Shown: one piece after another, positions 19,675 through 30,255 of the stretch
Position numbering within the stretch: position 1 is the stretch's first letter
Layout of the letters: each line of letters starts with the position of its first letter
Origin: Eremothecium cymbalariae DBVPG#7215
Taxonomy: Eukaryota; Ascomycota; Saccharomycetes; Saccharomycetales; Saccharomycetaceae
DNA length: 64,000 nucleotides
NCBI RefSeq assembly: GCF_000235365.1
Contig: NC_016454.1
Span: forward strand, 186,001-250,000
Direction of reading: 5' to 3'
Notes under the pieces: model-generated
What the model was told of the DNA's origin: nothing
The model's input: only the letters and a program-made list of their open reading frames with translations
Databases searched by the model: none
Position numbers and translations under genes: made by a program

Positions 19675-20290
19675 AGGGGGAGATGGTGGGAGGGACAGAA
19701 AGATAAGACATATTGTGTACATATATATAATTAAAGTGAGACCAGGTGGCCTTCTTGTACGAGTAGCCACAAGATTTGGTTGGTGTTTGTTTACGAGACC
19801 CAACGCATTATTAGGAGAGGGTAGGGGTTTTGGGCTGAGGCCACAGTGCGGCGGCGGAGAGGCGTTAGCGCAGGCCTTGGATTCTGGGCCTCAGTATGGG
19901 CTTTTGTCTCTGGCGGTAGGCCTGAGGGGGATCGCTCAACAGTGAGAAACCGCTGGGGAAGTTGGGAGGGAGTGAGGAAAAGGGTCACTTTGGAAAGTTG
20001 GATGTCAGCATGTCGTGTTTCACGGAGTGCAAAAGGTTTTGTTGTGGTTTTAGGGGTTGGGTTCAGAAAGGGCCGTAACGCAGGAGATCAGAGATAGATA
20101 AGAAAGAGGAAGGGGGGCGGGGGCATGTGGGGGACAAAGCATTAATCAACAATAGAGGTTTTTGCCCGTTCTCGAAGGTTCTGCTTATTTTTGCCTGGGC
20201 AAAAAAGCAAACGGTGTGCGATGTTTTTGCGAAGCGGCACGTGCCGCGAGATGCGATAAGCGTACGCAAGATGGGGGCGATACGGAGGGG
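19675..20290. promoter_or_regulatory. Cluster of STRE motifs (AGGGG) upstream of SPG4
   Basis: AGGGG, the Msn2/Msn4 stress element core, occurs at 19675, 19823, 19925, 20052, 20111 and 20286 in the intergenic region between SPG4 and the divergent wall-protein gene. Stress or stationary-phase induction would suit SPG4. The region is generally G-rich on this strand, so some copies may be chance. Confidence 0.4.
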
Positions 20291-20483
20291 TACTCCAATA
20301 AATACCCAACCGTTGGCCGGGGACGCAGCGCGCTGGCGCGCTGCGGTGGCTGGGCGTCTTGTGAAACTGGTCAGAAACACGGCGTGGTCGGAACACGGTC
20401 TGCAGAACACGGTTATGGAGTGGTGAAACCGGGATGAGACGGGTGCGAGCTGGACATGAAGTCGGTATAGAGATATATAGTGT

Positions 20484-20510
20484 GGGGGGTGGGGTGGGGT
20501 GTGTGTGGGG
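20484..20510 (+). other. G-run tract (potential quadruplex) before the wall-protein start
   Basis: Four runs of four to six G (20484-20489, 20491-20494, 20496-20499, 20507-20510) separated by short T/GT spacers lie 26-52 bp before the ATG at 20536, on the coding strand, so they may be in the mRNA leader. Confidence 0.6.
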
Positions 20511-20535
20511 CGCACAGTGGGCCGGTGGGTAGAGG

Positions 20536-21750
20536 ATGGAGCGGTTGTTTATCGCTTGTTTATTGTGGCGTGCAGGCTGGGCGGCTAATGTGGTTGAAAA
20601 GCGGGATGTGACGATTCTGCTGATGGATGGCGCGGTTATGCAGCCCGCGACGCTGGTCACCACGACGACGCAGACGATTTCAGGGGTCGGGGTGGGGGTT
20701 GGGGGGCCGTTCCTGGCACCGCAGGGGTACGTTTCGTTTACGCAGCCGACGCCGGCGGCGTCGGCGTCGGTGGGTGCCCCAGGGGCGTGGATTCCCTGGG
20801 ATATGTTGGGCAGCCGCAGTGGTTACGGGGCTGCCAGTGGGTCGTCTAGCTGGAGCAGCGCGGCGGACAGCACTAGCAGCACTAGCAGCACTACGGTGAG
20901 TGCGACTCGGAGCTCTCTGAGTCGGACAAGTTCGCAGACGTCCGCCTCCAGTAGTTCCTCCAGTAGTTCCTGGTATGGCAGGGCGAAGGGCATCAGCTAT
21001 TCGCCGTACCAACGTAATGGCGCTTGCAAGCCTCGTTGGCAGGTGAAATCGGATATCAGAAAGCTGTCCGGGTTTGATATTCTGCGAATCTACGATCCGG
21101 ACTGCGACGTTGTATCAAATCTTTTGTCCGCAATGGCGACGCATCAAAAGCTTCTGCTGGGCATCTACAACGTTGACAGAATCGCGGAGTCGATAGGCAT
21201 CGTCGACAAGGCTCTGCGGGGCGATTTTTCAAAGATCTATGCGGTTTCTGTGGGTAATGAGCTTGTAAACGATGGCAAAGTGTCGCCCGCACAGATAAAA
21301 ACAGCATTGGATACGGCAAGGGCGTTGCTGGGTTCGATCGGTTACACAGGGCCTGTGGTGTCCGTGGATACGTTGGTAGCTGTAGAAGCACATAAGGATC
21401 TATGTGGCCTTTCAGATTTCATCGCGGTAAACGTCCATCCGTTTTGGGACGGGCACGTAGACCCTTACAACTGTGGTACATGGCTCCAAAAACAGGTGGA
21501 AAATCTGGTTGAGTCATGTGGAAATGGTAAGCCCATCCTTATTACTGAAACAGGCTGGCCCACCTCTGGCGCTCCATTTGGCTCTAACATGCCAAATAAA
21601 GTAAATCAAGACATATGCATTGACTCCATACTCACCACTATAGGGCAACAAGTACTCCTATTTACCATGTATAACGATTACTGGAAGTCTCCAGGCTCTT
21701 ACGGTGTCGAACAGTTCTGGGGTATCTTTGGAGATGACTCTGACAGTTGA
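20536..21750 (+). CDS. GH17 cell-wall glucanase-like protein (Scw4/Scw10 family)
   Basis: Secreted glycoside hydrolase family 17 protein of the soluble cell wall protein group, thought to remodel beta-1,3-glucan. Order: signal peptide (MERLFIACLLWRAGWAA), a Kex2 site (VEKR, residues 20-23), a Ser/Thr-rich linker for O-glycosylation (about 100-147), then the TIM-barrel domain from AKGISYSPYQ to the end. The catalytic acid/base Glu242 lies in AVSVGNELVN and the nucleophile Glu338 in ILITETGWPTSG. There is no C-terminal GPI signal. The 404 residues agree with Scw4/Scw10. Which paralogue it represents cannot be settled, since the neighbourhood is not that of SCW4, SCW10 or SCW11, so no symbol is given. 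It is divergent from SPG4; the 5' half is very GC-rich and the 3' half less so. Confidence 0.9.
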   Translation: MERLFIACLLWRAGWAANVVEKRDVTILLMDGAVMQPATLVTTTTQTISGVGVGVGGPFLAPQGYVSFTQPTPAASASVGAPGAWIPWDMLGSRSGYGAASGSSSWSSAADSTSSTSSTTVSATRSSLSRTSSQTSASSSSSSSSWYGRAKGISYSPYQRNGACKPRWQVKSDIRKLSGFDILRIYDPDCDVVSNLLSAMATHQKLLLGIYNVDRIAESIGIVDKALRGDFSKIYAVSVGNELVNDGKVSPAQIKTALDTARALLGSIGYTGPVVSVDTLVAVEAHKDLCGLSDFIAVNVHPFWDGHVDPYNCGTWLQKQVENLVESCGNGKPILITETGWPTSGAPFGSNMPNKVNQDICIDSILTTIGQQVLLFTMYNDYWKSPGSYGVEQFWGIFGDDSDS

Positions 21751-22600
21751 AGAAAAAATACAAACGGTTCTACAAACTGTAAAAATCCTTCCTTTTTTTG
21801 GTTTTCTCTCCCTCGACGGGGAATATCGATACATGAGGTCATTGGTACTCCAAGATGGTTGCAGGCCAAAAGTAGGCACCTTTCTTGGAATGAACTATCA
21901 GATCCTCCAAATGTATGTAAGAGAGATGGGGAAATGTCTTAGCCTTTTTCAGACTTGCAAAAAAGAAAAGAAAACGTAGCATCAGAGCTTCGAACGAAGG
22001 CGTTATTCTGAGTGCCCAACAGAGCACACGTACACCATGTGATTTCCCACATCCCCCCTTCATTTCATCTCATCTCATCTACTGTCATATCGTCCCATGT
22101 CATCTCTCTACGGCATATACAGTTGTTACATCAAAAAGGGAAAGAAAAAAAATCTTGCTCATTTTTCGATTAGACGCATATAGATAAAGGGCTTGCTCGA
22201 AGGTCATCTCTGTTGGAGTAGCATCGAGCCCTCAATGTTCAACTTTCGAACTTTTCTACTTTCTTTCTCTTCTCCCTTTTTCGCTCCTATTGTTATTTGT
22301 TGCAGTTTTTTTGTTCTTGGGTTCGGGATCACGCCTTTGAGATTTTATGTATTGTTGAGTCTGGTTGAAAAATACATATAACCTAACACGATTGACGTGT
22401 AATAATAATAAATATATTTAGTGTGTTCATTTCGAAATCTGCCAAAAGGGATCTCAATAATCCCAGCAATGCATATCGTTTTTTATTCATTGCTCGTACA
22501 CTATACATACACAACACATCGAGCTGAACATCATTAATTTTGCAGTCCATTTAGTTTAGAAGCTTGCCTTTTTTTCTACTATATAGGACTAAGATACGCT
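21751..22600. other. Intergenic between the GH17 and Tda7-like genes
   Basis: AT-rich apart from a pyrimidine-rich stretch with repeated CATCTCATCTCATCT around 22060-22080. I see no gene. Confidence 0.55.
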
Positions 22601-23806
22601 ATGATCCTGCTAAGGCTACTATTATTAGCATGCTTTTTAAAAATATCTAAATCAGCAAACTCTACTGTTCCTGGGTCCAGTTCTGCGACTTCGAGCGACA
22701 CCTCTATTGAAGTCAGTAGCAGTTCATTGGCACCATCAAACGTTGAATCAACTGTTGGATCTTCATCGTCGTCATCATCGGTTTTTGCATCTTCATCATT
22801 GGCTTCCGCCTCGAGCTCTACAGATGGTACCTCTGTTAGCTCAGAGAGTTCATCGGGTCTGATAGAAACGACTGATCCTGCTGTTTCCCCAACCCAAGCC
22901 AGCGACAGGGACAGGGACAGCGATAATGATAACGTTAGCGATAGCAGCAGCAGCAGCAGCATAAGCAGCAGCAGCAGCAGCATAAGCAGCAGCAGCAGCA
23001 GCAGCATCAGTGACAACGACAACATTGTAATAACTTCCGCTGAAAATCCAAGGTCAACAAATAGCGATGAAACGTCACCCAGCTCGACCGATCCATCTAG
23101 TTCATCGTTGATACCGGAATCGACGAGCCCTCCTGGAGACTCGTCGTCAACGGACGACTTCCAACCATCATCGGCTATATCAACTGATGTAGTGCAAACC
23201 ACCGTTGCTGCTACCCCAACCACACTGACATCAACAGGCTCGGTCTCCTCACAGCAGCATATGACCGCAGTTCTGAGCACCATTATAAGCGTTGTAGACG
23301 GTAATACCGTTTTCTCCACTACCTACATAACCTCGCCGGTGAGTGCTACCAGCGAAACCGATGGTGGCTCAAGCCACACCACTGGGTTGTCCACCAAGAA
23401 CAAAAATATTGTCATTGGCTGCATTGTGGGAATCGGCCTGCCTATCATTCTGGTCGTCTCACTTATATTTTTACGTACATGCGTCAAATCCGAAAGAACG
23501 GATTTCATCAATTCCGAAGGTAAAGTCATCACCGCTTACAGTACTAGCAGGCTGTCGACGTTGTGGAATTCCTTGCTTGGTAAAAAGGTGAATAAATATG
23601 AAAGCGATTCCCCTCTGGGTGGCTCCCCAGTCCATGACGTCGACGTGCTCGAAAAATCACACATCAAAAGAGTCTCGAACAGAAACACTTCACTCTCATT
23701 CGGCGCTCTGAGCCTTCAGAACAACCGCAGATCCCAAGATCCGGTGATCAGCGAAGAGCGGTATTACGATGATGACGGTAACGAACTGACAGCCAAAAAC
23801 TACTGA
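22601..23806 (+). CDS. Ser-rich single-pass membrane protein, Tda7/YDL211C-like
   Basis: Type I membrane protein with a signal sequence (MILLRLLLLACFLKIS), a long Ser/Thr/Asp-rich ectodomain (about 20-265) and one membrane segment, IVIGCIVGIGLPIILVVSLI, near residue 270. The cytoplasmic tail contains KSERTDFINSEGKVITAY and LLGKKVNKYESDSPLG, which resemble the juxtamembrane tail of S. cerevisiae Tda7 (YNL176C) and YDL211C, vacuolar or cell-periphery proteins of unknown function. The ectodomain contains poly-Ser from AGC repeats (about 22938-23009), which may vary in length between strains, and an Asp/Arg/Ser repeat before it. The assignment rests on the tail and architecture, so it is only moderately sure. 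The ATG at 22601 begins the signal sequence. Confidence 0.7.
   Translation: MILLRLLLLACFLKISKSANSTVPGSSSATSSDTSIEVSSSSLAPSNVESTVGSSSSSSSVFASSSLASASSSTDGTSVSSESSSGLIETTDPAVSPTQASDRDRDSDNDNVSDSSSSSSISSSSSSISSSSSSSISDNDNIVITSAENPRSTNSDETSPSSTDPSSSSLIPESTSPPGDSSSTDDFQPSSAISTDVVQTTVAATPTTLTSTGSVSSQQHMTAVLSTIISVVDGNTVFSTTYITSPVSATSETDGGSSHTTGLSTKNKNIVIGCIVGIGLPIILVVSLIFLRTCVKSERTDFINSEGKVITAYSTSRLSTLWNSLLGKKVNKYESDSPLGGSPVHDVDVLEKSHIKRVSNRNTSLSFGALSLQNNRRSQDPVISEERYYDDDGNELTAKNY
22938..23009 (+). repeat. AGC trinucleotide repeat encoding poly-Ser
   Basis: Three blocks of five to seven AGC codons separated by ATA codons in the Tda7-like gene. Confidence 0.85.
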
Positions 23807-24663
23807 TCGCTGGTTGCTGACCTTTACCATCCCAAAATTAACATTAGAATTAAAATAAAAAATAAAAAAATAGAAAATAAAAACTTTTGAGGTATTCTTA
23901 TTTCTTCGTGTTTTACTGAAGCCCCTTCCCAGCGTATTTTAATAATAATCATACTAATAATAATGCCCTTATTACCAATCACCGTCATTCATTTGTTAAT
24001 TGTTTAATCCAAATAGCTAAATGGAAAACTAAAACCAAAAAGCCCAGTTTTTTACGCTACTACTCCGTTGTTCTTTTGTTCCTTAATATACTATTTTCTT
24101 CTAGCATGGTCTTTATACTTACTTTTCATTTCTTAATGCCATGTATAGTATTCACCCAGTCTGTCGTAACATCTTACCCTTCTCTTCTGTCACCAGCTAA
24201 TATTACAATATATATATATATATATTCCCTCCTCCACAGGCATTATACTGGAAACCTCCCTCTTTTTTAAAAAAATATAAAACTGCCTAATTGATCTACT
24301 AATAGCCCAGTGTAATTCCCACCAAGTAGTCCTAATCAGTCAATTGGGTTTCTAGTTGACTCCGTTATAAACCAAATGCCTGGTGTCAGAGATTCGGATT
24401 TATATCTATCATTATTCACGATTTACATCTTTCATTTAAAAAGTACACTGAATTTGCTTTAAAATGTAACTTCACATAACTTTCCTTATCTTGCCGCGAC
24501 AAAATAACACACAACCTACAAATTATAATATAAAACAATTTGTAAATATCAGATAGCGAGCTCTAAGAGGTTCAGGACCAACTAATCGAATACTTCCAAG
24601 GTGGTCTTATTTGTAAGACTCGGACTAGACTAGTTGAATAGTGGGATTTGCATTTTTTTGAGA
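23807..24663. other. Intergenic: PMR1 upstream region
   Basis: AT-rich, with a TA run near 24208-24228. I see no gene or RNA gene in it. Confidence 0.55.
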
Positions 24664-27513
24664 ATGAGCGGGAACCCGTTTGAGTCGTATTTGAAGCAGG
24701 ATGATGATGTTGGTAACAGTGCAGAGCCTGCGATGTTTACAAGTGACGCACTACTGAAACCCAATGCTTCGTTAGAGTATTGTGCAATGACGGTAGAAGA
24801 GACATTGAAACAATTTAATACTGATGGAATTAAAGGGATAACTGATATTCAACAGATACGGAACAGAGAAATCGAATGGGGCCCGAATGAGGTCACTGCT
24901 GACGGGGGGGAACCGTTGTGGAAGCGATTTGTGTCTACGTTTATTGATGATCCGTTGATCTTATTGTTGATTGGGTCTGCGTTCATTAGTTTTTTGATGG
25001 GGAATATCGATGATGCTATGAGTATTACTCTGGCGATTATTATTGTTGTTACTGTTGGGTTTGTGCAGGAGTATAGATCAGAAAAGTCTCTTGAGGCTTT
25101 GCATAAACTGGTTCCTGCGAGCTGTCATTTGATTAGATTTGGGACGGGGACGCATATCTTGGCATCCGGTTTGGTTCCTGGAGATCTAGTGCAATTTAAG
25201 GTTGGGGATAGGATTCCTGCAGATGTTAGGATCATTGAGAGTGTCGATCTAAGTTTGGATGAGAGTACGTTGACTGGGGAGAATGAGCCTATGCATAAGT
25301 CATCTGTGGAAGTTAGTCGAGCACCATATAGTAACGTACCTGGGGGTATTATTCCTATCAGTGACAGGTCGTGTATTGGTTTCATGGGCACGTTGGTAAG
25401 AGAAGGCCATGGTAAAGGTATTGTTATTGCCACGGGGAAACATACAATGTTTGGGGCAGTATTCGAAATGATGAGTTCTATCGAAAAGCCAAAAACACCA
25501 TTGCAAATGGCTATGGATAAATTAGGAAGAGACCTTTCGTATGTGAGCTTTATACTGATCGGGATTATATTTCTCATTGGTATCATTCAAGGAAGATCGT
25601 GGTTGGATATGTTTCAAATCTCCGTATCACTAGCGGTAGCAGCAATCCCTGAAGGTCTGCCGATTATTGTCACAGTGACATTGGCGCTGGGAGTGTTACG
25701 AATGGCTAACAGAAAGGCGATTGTAAGAAGATTACCAAGTGTTGAGACTCTGGGCTCTGTCAATGTCATTTGCTCTGATAAAACAGGTACTTTGACTGCT
25801 AATCACATGACAGCGGCGAAAATTTGGTGTTTGGGTAGTATGTCGAATAAAAATAATGTTCTCAGTTTAGAATCAAAGCTAGTTGGCGGTGGGAAACCAA
25901 ATTACAAACATTATCTCACTGAAGATGTAAGACTTATTTTGAAAATTGGTAGTATTTGTAACAATGCCACATTTTCACACGAACATGCAAAGTTTTTGGG
26001 TAATCCAACAGATGTTGCCTTGCTGGAAGTTCTTCAAAAGTTTGAGTTATCGGATGAAAGACCGAATATTCGGAGAATTGATGAATTGACCTTTAATTCT
26101 AAAAGGAAACTGATGGCTGTCAGAGTCGAAAGTAGTACTGGAGGTAATAAAACTATTATATATGTGAAGGGAGCTTTTGAAAGGATATTGGAAAAATCTA
26201 CAAGCTTTATTAATAGCAATGGCAAGGTAGAAAAGTTGACAGATACATATAGAGCTACAATTGATGACTGCGCCAAATCTTTAGCATCAGAAGGACTTCG
26301 AACCTTGGCCTTTGCACAAGTTGATGTCCAAAATGTTCAAGACTTGACGGATTCTAATATTCAAAATCTGGTGTTCACTGGATTAATTGGAATGAAAGAT
26401 CCTCCTAGGTCTACAGTACGCCCTGCCATCGAAGAATTACTACAAGGCGGTGTACACGTTATTATGATCACCGGTGATGCTGAAAACACAGCAGTGAACA
26501 TCGCAAGGCAAATTGGTATTCCTGTAATTAATCCTGAGATTAGCGTTTTGACTGGTGAGAAGTTGGATCATATGACTGATGACCAATTAGCTAATGTTAT
26601 CGATCATGTTAATATCTTCGCACGTGCTACCCCTGAACATAAATTAAATATTGTCCGTGCCTTGCAGAAGAGAGGAGATATTGTCGCAATGACTGGTGAT
26701 GGCGTTAACGATGCACCAGCGTTGAAGCTAGCTGATATTGGTGTTTCTATGGGTAATATGGGTACTGATGTTGCCAAAGAAGCTTCGGACATGGTTCTTA
26801 CTGATGATGATTTCAGCACGATTTTGACTGCTATTGAAGAAGGCAAAGGTATTTTCAATAATATTCAAAACTTTTTAACATTTCAGCTGTCTACATCCGT
26901 CGCTGCTCTCTCGCTGATTGCCATCTCAACAATATTTAAATTGCCAAATCCATTGAATGCGATGCAGATTTTATGGATCAACATTTTAATGGACGGTCCA
27001 CCCGCTCAATCATTGGGAGTCGAGCCTGTAGATCATGAAGTCATGAGGAAACCACCTAGAAAGCGTACAGACAAGATTCTGACTAGGCAAGTAATTAAAA
27101 GACTTTTGATGAACGCATCATTTATTATTGTGGGTACAATCTATGTTTTCGTCAAGGAAATGGCTGATGACGGCGAAATCACCACTAGAGATACTACAAT
27201 GACGTTTACTTGTTTTGTGTTTTTTGATATATTCAGTGCATTATCATGTAGGCATGCAACGAAATCAATCTTTGAGATTGGCTTTTTCAATAACAAAATG
27301 TTCAATTATGCCGCTGGTTTCTCCTTGATGGGTCAATGCTGTGCTATATATATTCCATTTTTTCAGACCATTTTCAAAACTGAGCGATTGAGTATAGGTG
27401 ATTTGGCATTTTTGTTGGTCGTCAGCAGCAGTGTTTTCATTGCTGATGAGGTGAGAAAGTATTATATCAAGAAAAATACTATACATGATCCACACTATTT
27501 TTCAATTGTGTAG
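24664..27513 (+). CDS. PMR1: PMR1, Golgi Ca2+/Mn2+ P-type ATPase
   Basis: P2A-type pump that loads the Golgi with calcium and manganese for glycosylation and protein sorting. The phosphorylated aspartate is Asp372 in [15 protein letters not shown]. Other motifs are the TGE of the actuator domain in [10 protein letters not shown], the M4 ion site [17 protein letters not shown] in the nucleotide domain, the hinge [13 protein letters not shown], and the M6 ion site [19 protein letters not shown]. The length from the ATG at 24664 is 949, equal to S. cerevisiae Pmr1 (950), whose start MSDNPF resembles MSGNPF here; the frame is open upstream but has no earlier ATG. An N-terminal calcium-sensing segment is present. 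The next gene is SUA5, as in the YGL167C-YGL169W region. Confidence 0.98.
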   Translation: MSGNPFESYLKQDDDVGNSAEPAMFTSDALLKPNASLEYCAMTVEETLKQFNTDGIKGITDIQQIRNREIEWGPNEVTADGGEPLWKRFVSTFIDDPLILLLIGSAFISFLMGNIDDAMSITLAIIIVVTVGFVQEYRSEKSLEALHKLVPASCHLIRFGTGTHILASGLVPGDLVQFKVGDRIPADVRIIESVDLSLDESTLTGENEPMHKSSVEVSRAPYSNVPGGIIPISDRSCIGFMGTLVREGHGKGIVIATGKHTMFGAVFEMMSSIEKPKTPLQMAMDKLGRDLSYVSFILIGIIFLIGIIQGRSWLDMFQISVSLAVAAIPEGLPIIVTVTLALGVLRMANRKAIVRRLPSVETLGSVNVICSDKTGTLTANHMTAAKIWCLGSMSNKNNVLSLESKLVGGGKPNYKHYLTEDVRLILKIGSICNNATFSHEHAKFLGNPTDVALLEVLQKFELSDERPNIRRIDELTFNSKRKLMAVRVESSTGGNKTIIYVKGAFERILEKSTSFINSNGKVEKLTDTYRATIDDCAKSLASEGLRTLAFAQVDVQNVQDLTDSNIQNLVFTGLIGMKDPPRSTVRPAIEELLQGGVHVIMITGDAENTAVNIARQIGIPVINPEISVLTGEKLDHMTDDQLANVIDHVNIFARATPEHKLNIVRALQKRGDIVAMTGDGVNDAPALKLADIGVSMGNMGTDVAKEASDMVLTDDDFSTILTAIEEGKGIFNNIQNFLTFQLSTSVAALSLIAISTIFKLPNPLNAMQILWINILMDGPPAQSLGVEPVDHEVMRKPPRKRTDKILTRQVIKRLLMNASFIIVGTIYVFVKEMADDGEITTRDTTMTFTCFVFFDIFSALSCRHATKSIFEIGFFNNKMFNYAAGFSLMGQCCAIYIPFFQTIFKTERLSIGDLAFLLVVSSSVFIADEVRKYYIKKNTIHDPHYFSIV

Positions 27514-27696
27514 TTCATGGGTTCAATATCAATCATATTCTACCCCCCCTGGATCTATAATCCAGAATAATAATCATAAAAATTTGACATAAAAATGTAT
27601 ACATCTCTATATGTATACGTTTATTATTATATAGAATGTTAACTAAATTGTAAGCCGGTATGGGCTTTTTAAGCTCTTATTGCGATCCAGCTGAAG

Positions 27697-28959
27697 TTAG
27701 AAAGGAATAATATGATCGCCAGCAGCCTTGTGCAACCTATTCATGATGGCGAGACCTTCTTCCCATTCTTCAATACCTTCGACGAAGATTATGTCAACTT
27801 CATCTTGTTCATCCAACTTTCGCAACAAAGCAAATAAATTGCACTGTATGTCTTTTTTGCAAGTGCCCAGGGATGCAGCAATTACTTTAATATCATCTTG
27901 CATAAACTCAATCAAGTTTATAGGGAACCGATTACTAGTCAAGAGACCAACCTTTTTGACTTTACCATTGGCATAGTGTTCCACGTGGTTTTTCATATTA
28001 TTTTTAACTTTAAGCAGCCTTTGTTCCATGCTAACATCGGAATGTTCCGGTACAAATAACACAGTAAGAGCTTTGGGAGAGTAGTGTTTATATTTCATCC
28101 CTGGTGTCCTTACTGTTTCTCCTGCAGCTACTACTTTCCTACTTTCCACTTTACACTGGGACCATTCAGGACCTCCAACACTTAAAACTTGTTCATATGT
28201 GAAACCACCAGGTCTCAGCAGCATCGGAGGATTGACTAGACCATCTATGACCGTTGATTCCACACCCACGCTGCATGCTCCTCCATCTAAAATTAAAGGG
28301 ATCTTTCCTTCTAGGTCGTGATACACATGCTCGGCCAACGTGGGCGAAGGCCTTGTAGAAGCATTAGCTGATGGGGCGGCTATAGGAGTATCGCTTAAGG
28401 CTATCAATGCTCTAGCCACAGGGTTAGCGGGGATGCGTACCGCAAAAGTCGGCTGCCCTGCTGTTATAAATTTGGACAGAGGCGAAGAATCTGATACTGG
28501 GAGCAGAATAGTTAAAGGTCCAGGCCATGACTTGTCAATCAAAATGTGATAGATCGCTGGAATGTGCCGCAGAACATTTTCTTCACATTCGTCGTTGTAA
28601 ATCTTTCTATTAAGTTGGCGAATTGAAGAAACATGGCTAATTAATGGATTGTCACTAGGCCTATTTTTAGCTTTGTAAATCTTGAGTACTGAATCATTGT
28701 TCAACGATGAACCTCCTAAACCATAAACTGTTTCTGTTGGAAATGCCACAACATCGCCGCCAACGCTAATAATTCTTGCAGCCTCGAGCAAGTTTCTTTC
28801 AGTTTCTGGATCGGAAATTACTGGAAGTGACCCATCAATGTGCGATCTTGGAGGGAAATGTATAGACGATGGGTCTACCTTTAGTATCCTGGTGTTGTAC
28901 AACGACATATTTCGAAAATTTATACTTGGCCTTATAGTTGAACTGAAGTAGCTCCCCAT
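27697..28959 (-). CDS. SUA5: SUA5, threonylcarbamoyl-AMP synthase
   Basis: Makes threonylcarbamoyl-AMP from threonine, bicarbonate and ATP, the first step of the t6A modification of ANN-decoding tRNAs. The YrdC domain (about 50-250) has [53 protein letters not shown] and [13 protein letters not shown]. The C-terminal SUA5 domain follows after the linker [12 protein letters not shown]. The length of 420 matches S. cerevisiae (426). Two starts are possible: the ATG at 28957-28959 and Met18 (28906-28908); the longer form has a short basic-hydrophobic N-terminus that could send part of the protein to mitochondria. It corresponds to YGL169W. Confidence 0.96.
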   Translation of the reverse strand: MGSYFSSTIRPSINFRNMSLYNTRILKVDPSSIHFPPRSHIDGSLPVISDPETERNLLEAARIISVGGDVVAFPTETVYGLGGSSLNNDSVLKIYKAKNRPSDNPLISHVSSIRQLNRKIYNDECEENVLRHIPAIYHILIDKSWPGPLTILLPVSDSSPLSKFITAGQPTFAVRIPANPVARALIALSDTPIAAPSANASTRPSPTLAEHVYHDLEGKIPLILDGGACSVGVESTVIDGLVNPPMLLRPGGFTYEQVLSVGGPEWSQCKVESRKVVAAGETVRTPGMKYKHYSPKALTVLFVPEHSDVSMEQRLLKVKNNMKNHVEHYANGKVKKVGLLTSNRFPINLIEFMQDDIKVIAASLGTCKKDIQCNLFALLRKLDEQDEVDIIFVEGIEEWEEGLAIMNRLHKAAGDHIIPF

Positions 28960-29737
28960 ATACTGACAGTGTAGTAAACTCTATAAAAACTTAGTACTGT
29001 GTCTCAGCAACTGTAAATCGTGTACTGCTTTTTTTATAATTATTTAAGCTGAAGAGGGTTTGTTCCACTTTCCTGGACAGTATATGTGTGATGAGATGCG
29101 TCATTAAAATTGTTCGATTAATTGTTCTCGAGCTTTTCAACGGTATTCGCTTCTTTTTATCTTCACCACTTTTATATCACGTGACCTTTAATTTTGGCAG
29201 CCCCATATGCTGGTAGCTCTCAAAACCCGTTGGACGCTAACAGTCTCAAGTTCAAGATCGTAGACACAGCGCCTTTGTAGAAAGACTGCTAAGTAGTTTC
29301 CATTATGTGAAGGGCGCTATGGTTGGTCACGTGCTAGCTTGAACTTCTCGTCACGTGCCAACTAATACTTAGGTTGATGATCAGTTACTGTTTATATAGT
29401 CTCTAATCTGGCTCAACTACCCTCTGGGGATCTAGCTGGACCTATATCTAATCTAATCTAGCTAGTTTGGGTCTTCTTATATAGTTTCTGTTGTCCTACT
29501 TAAGCTCTCTTGCTTACTTGCTATGCAGATTCCTAGCCGATAACAGCTCAGTGGTTATCTTGACACTTCTAACAACTCTGATTCGCTGCTTCTTTGTCTT
29601 GTTATCGTGACTATCAACATGCTCCTTAGCCTGACTATCATAACTATCGGGATGCTCTTTTGATTTTACGACAACGACATGCGCATCAAGAAGCTAGTTA
29701 TTCTTTGGTAACGTTAACGAGACATCCGCGTTTCGAT
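28960..29737. other. Intergenic upstream of SUA5 and tRNA-Gly, with three CACGTG boxes
   Basis: No gene is seen. CACGTG (Cbf1/Pho4-type E-box) occurs at 29178-29183, 29328-29333 and 29352-29357. TATATAG-like boxes, a CTAATCTAATCTAG repeat and two similar GACTATCA...ATGCTC segments near 29611 and 29634 give it the look of an old retroelement flank, as is common beside yeast tRNA genes, but no long terminal repeat can be delimited. Confidence 0.45.
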
Positions 29738-29808
29738 GCGCAAGTGGTTTAGTGGTAAAATCCAACGTTGCCATCGTTGGGCCCCCGGTTCGATTCCGGG
29801 CTTGCGCA
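29738..29808 (+). tRNA. tRNA-Gly(GCC)
   Basis: 71-nt cloverleaf without intron. Acceptor GCGCAAG pairs with CTTGCGC, the anticodon stem CAACG/CGTTG encloses a TTGCCAT loop with anticodon GCC, the T arm contains GGTTCGATTCC, and the discriminator is A. A T run follows at 29812-29818 for polymerase III termination. It appears identical to the S. cerevisiae tRNA-Gly(GCC). Confidence 0.98.
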
Positions 29809-30027
29809 TTCTTTTTTTCGGCGTGAAAAGTTCTCGAGACTCAAGAGATAATCAATTATGCACGGCGCGTCCTCGAGATTCTGAAATAAGCAGGAGGTAC
29901 ATAATAGTTCAAATTTTTTGCACCTCGAAATTTTATGAAGGCTAGAGGGTATCGCATCTCATTTGCAAAGATAAACTGAAATTTCTGCCGTTTATGTAGT
30001 TCTAAGTCAGGGTTTCACTAGTAGGTT

Positions 30028-30056
30028 TGCACCCCCGAGAAATGCATGAGCACCCC
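30028..30056 (+). promoter_or_regulatory. Two Aft1-type iron-response cores before FTR1
   Basis: TGCACCC at 30028-30034 and GCACCCC at 30050-30056 match the core of the Aft1/Aft2 site (YRCACCCR). They lie 200-230 bp before FTR1, with TATATATA at about 30084-30092. A weaker TGCACCT is near 29920. Iron-starvation induction of FTR1 by Aft1 is well established in S. cerevisiae. Confidence 0.65.
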
Positions 30057-30255
30057 ATTTGTGATATGTACGAGATGCAGCTCATATATATAAGTATGCG
30101 ACCTTTGATCTAGAATAACTCATAAAAGCCTCACTATGTACTCAATAATTTTTAGCCTTTTCGGAGCCAGGGTCCATATAGTCTTTAGAAAGAATCGGAG
30201 ATTCTGTGAATTTTTTTTTCTGTAGCTTTGTTTTTGGTTGTTAAAGGAGACAATA

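Noticed and set aside
29390..29737. Possible long terminal repeat upstream of tRNA-Gly
   Set aside because: TATA-like boxes and an AACA-type end are suggestive, but no TG...CA borders, target-site duplication or primer-binding site could be matched, so no element is claimed.
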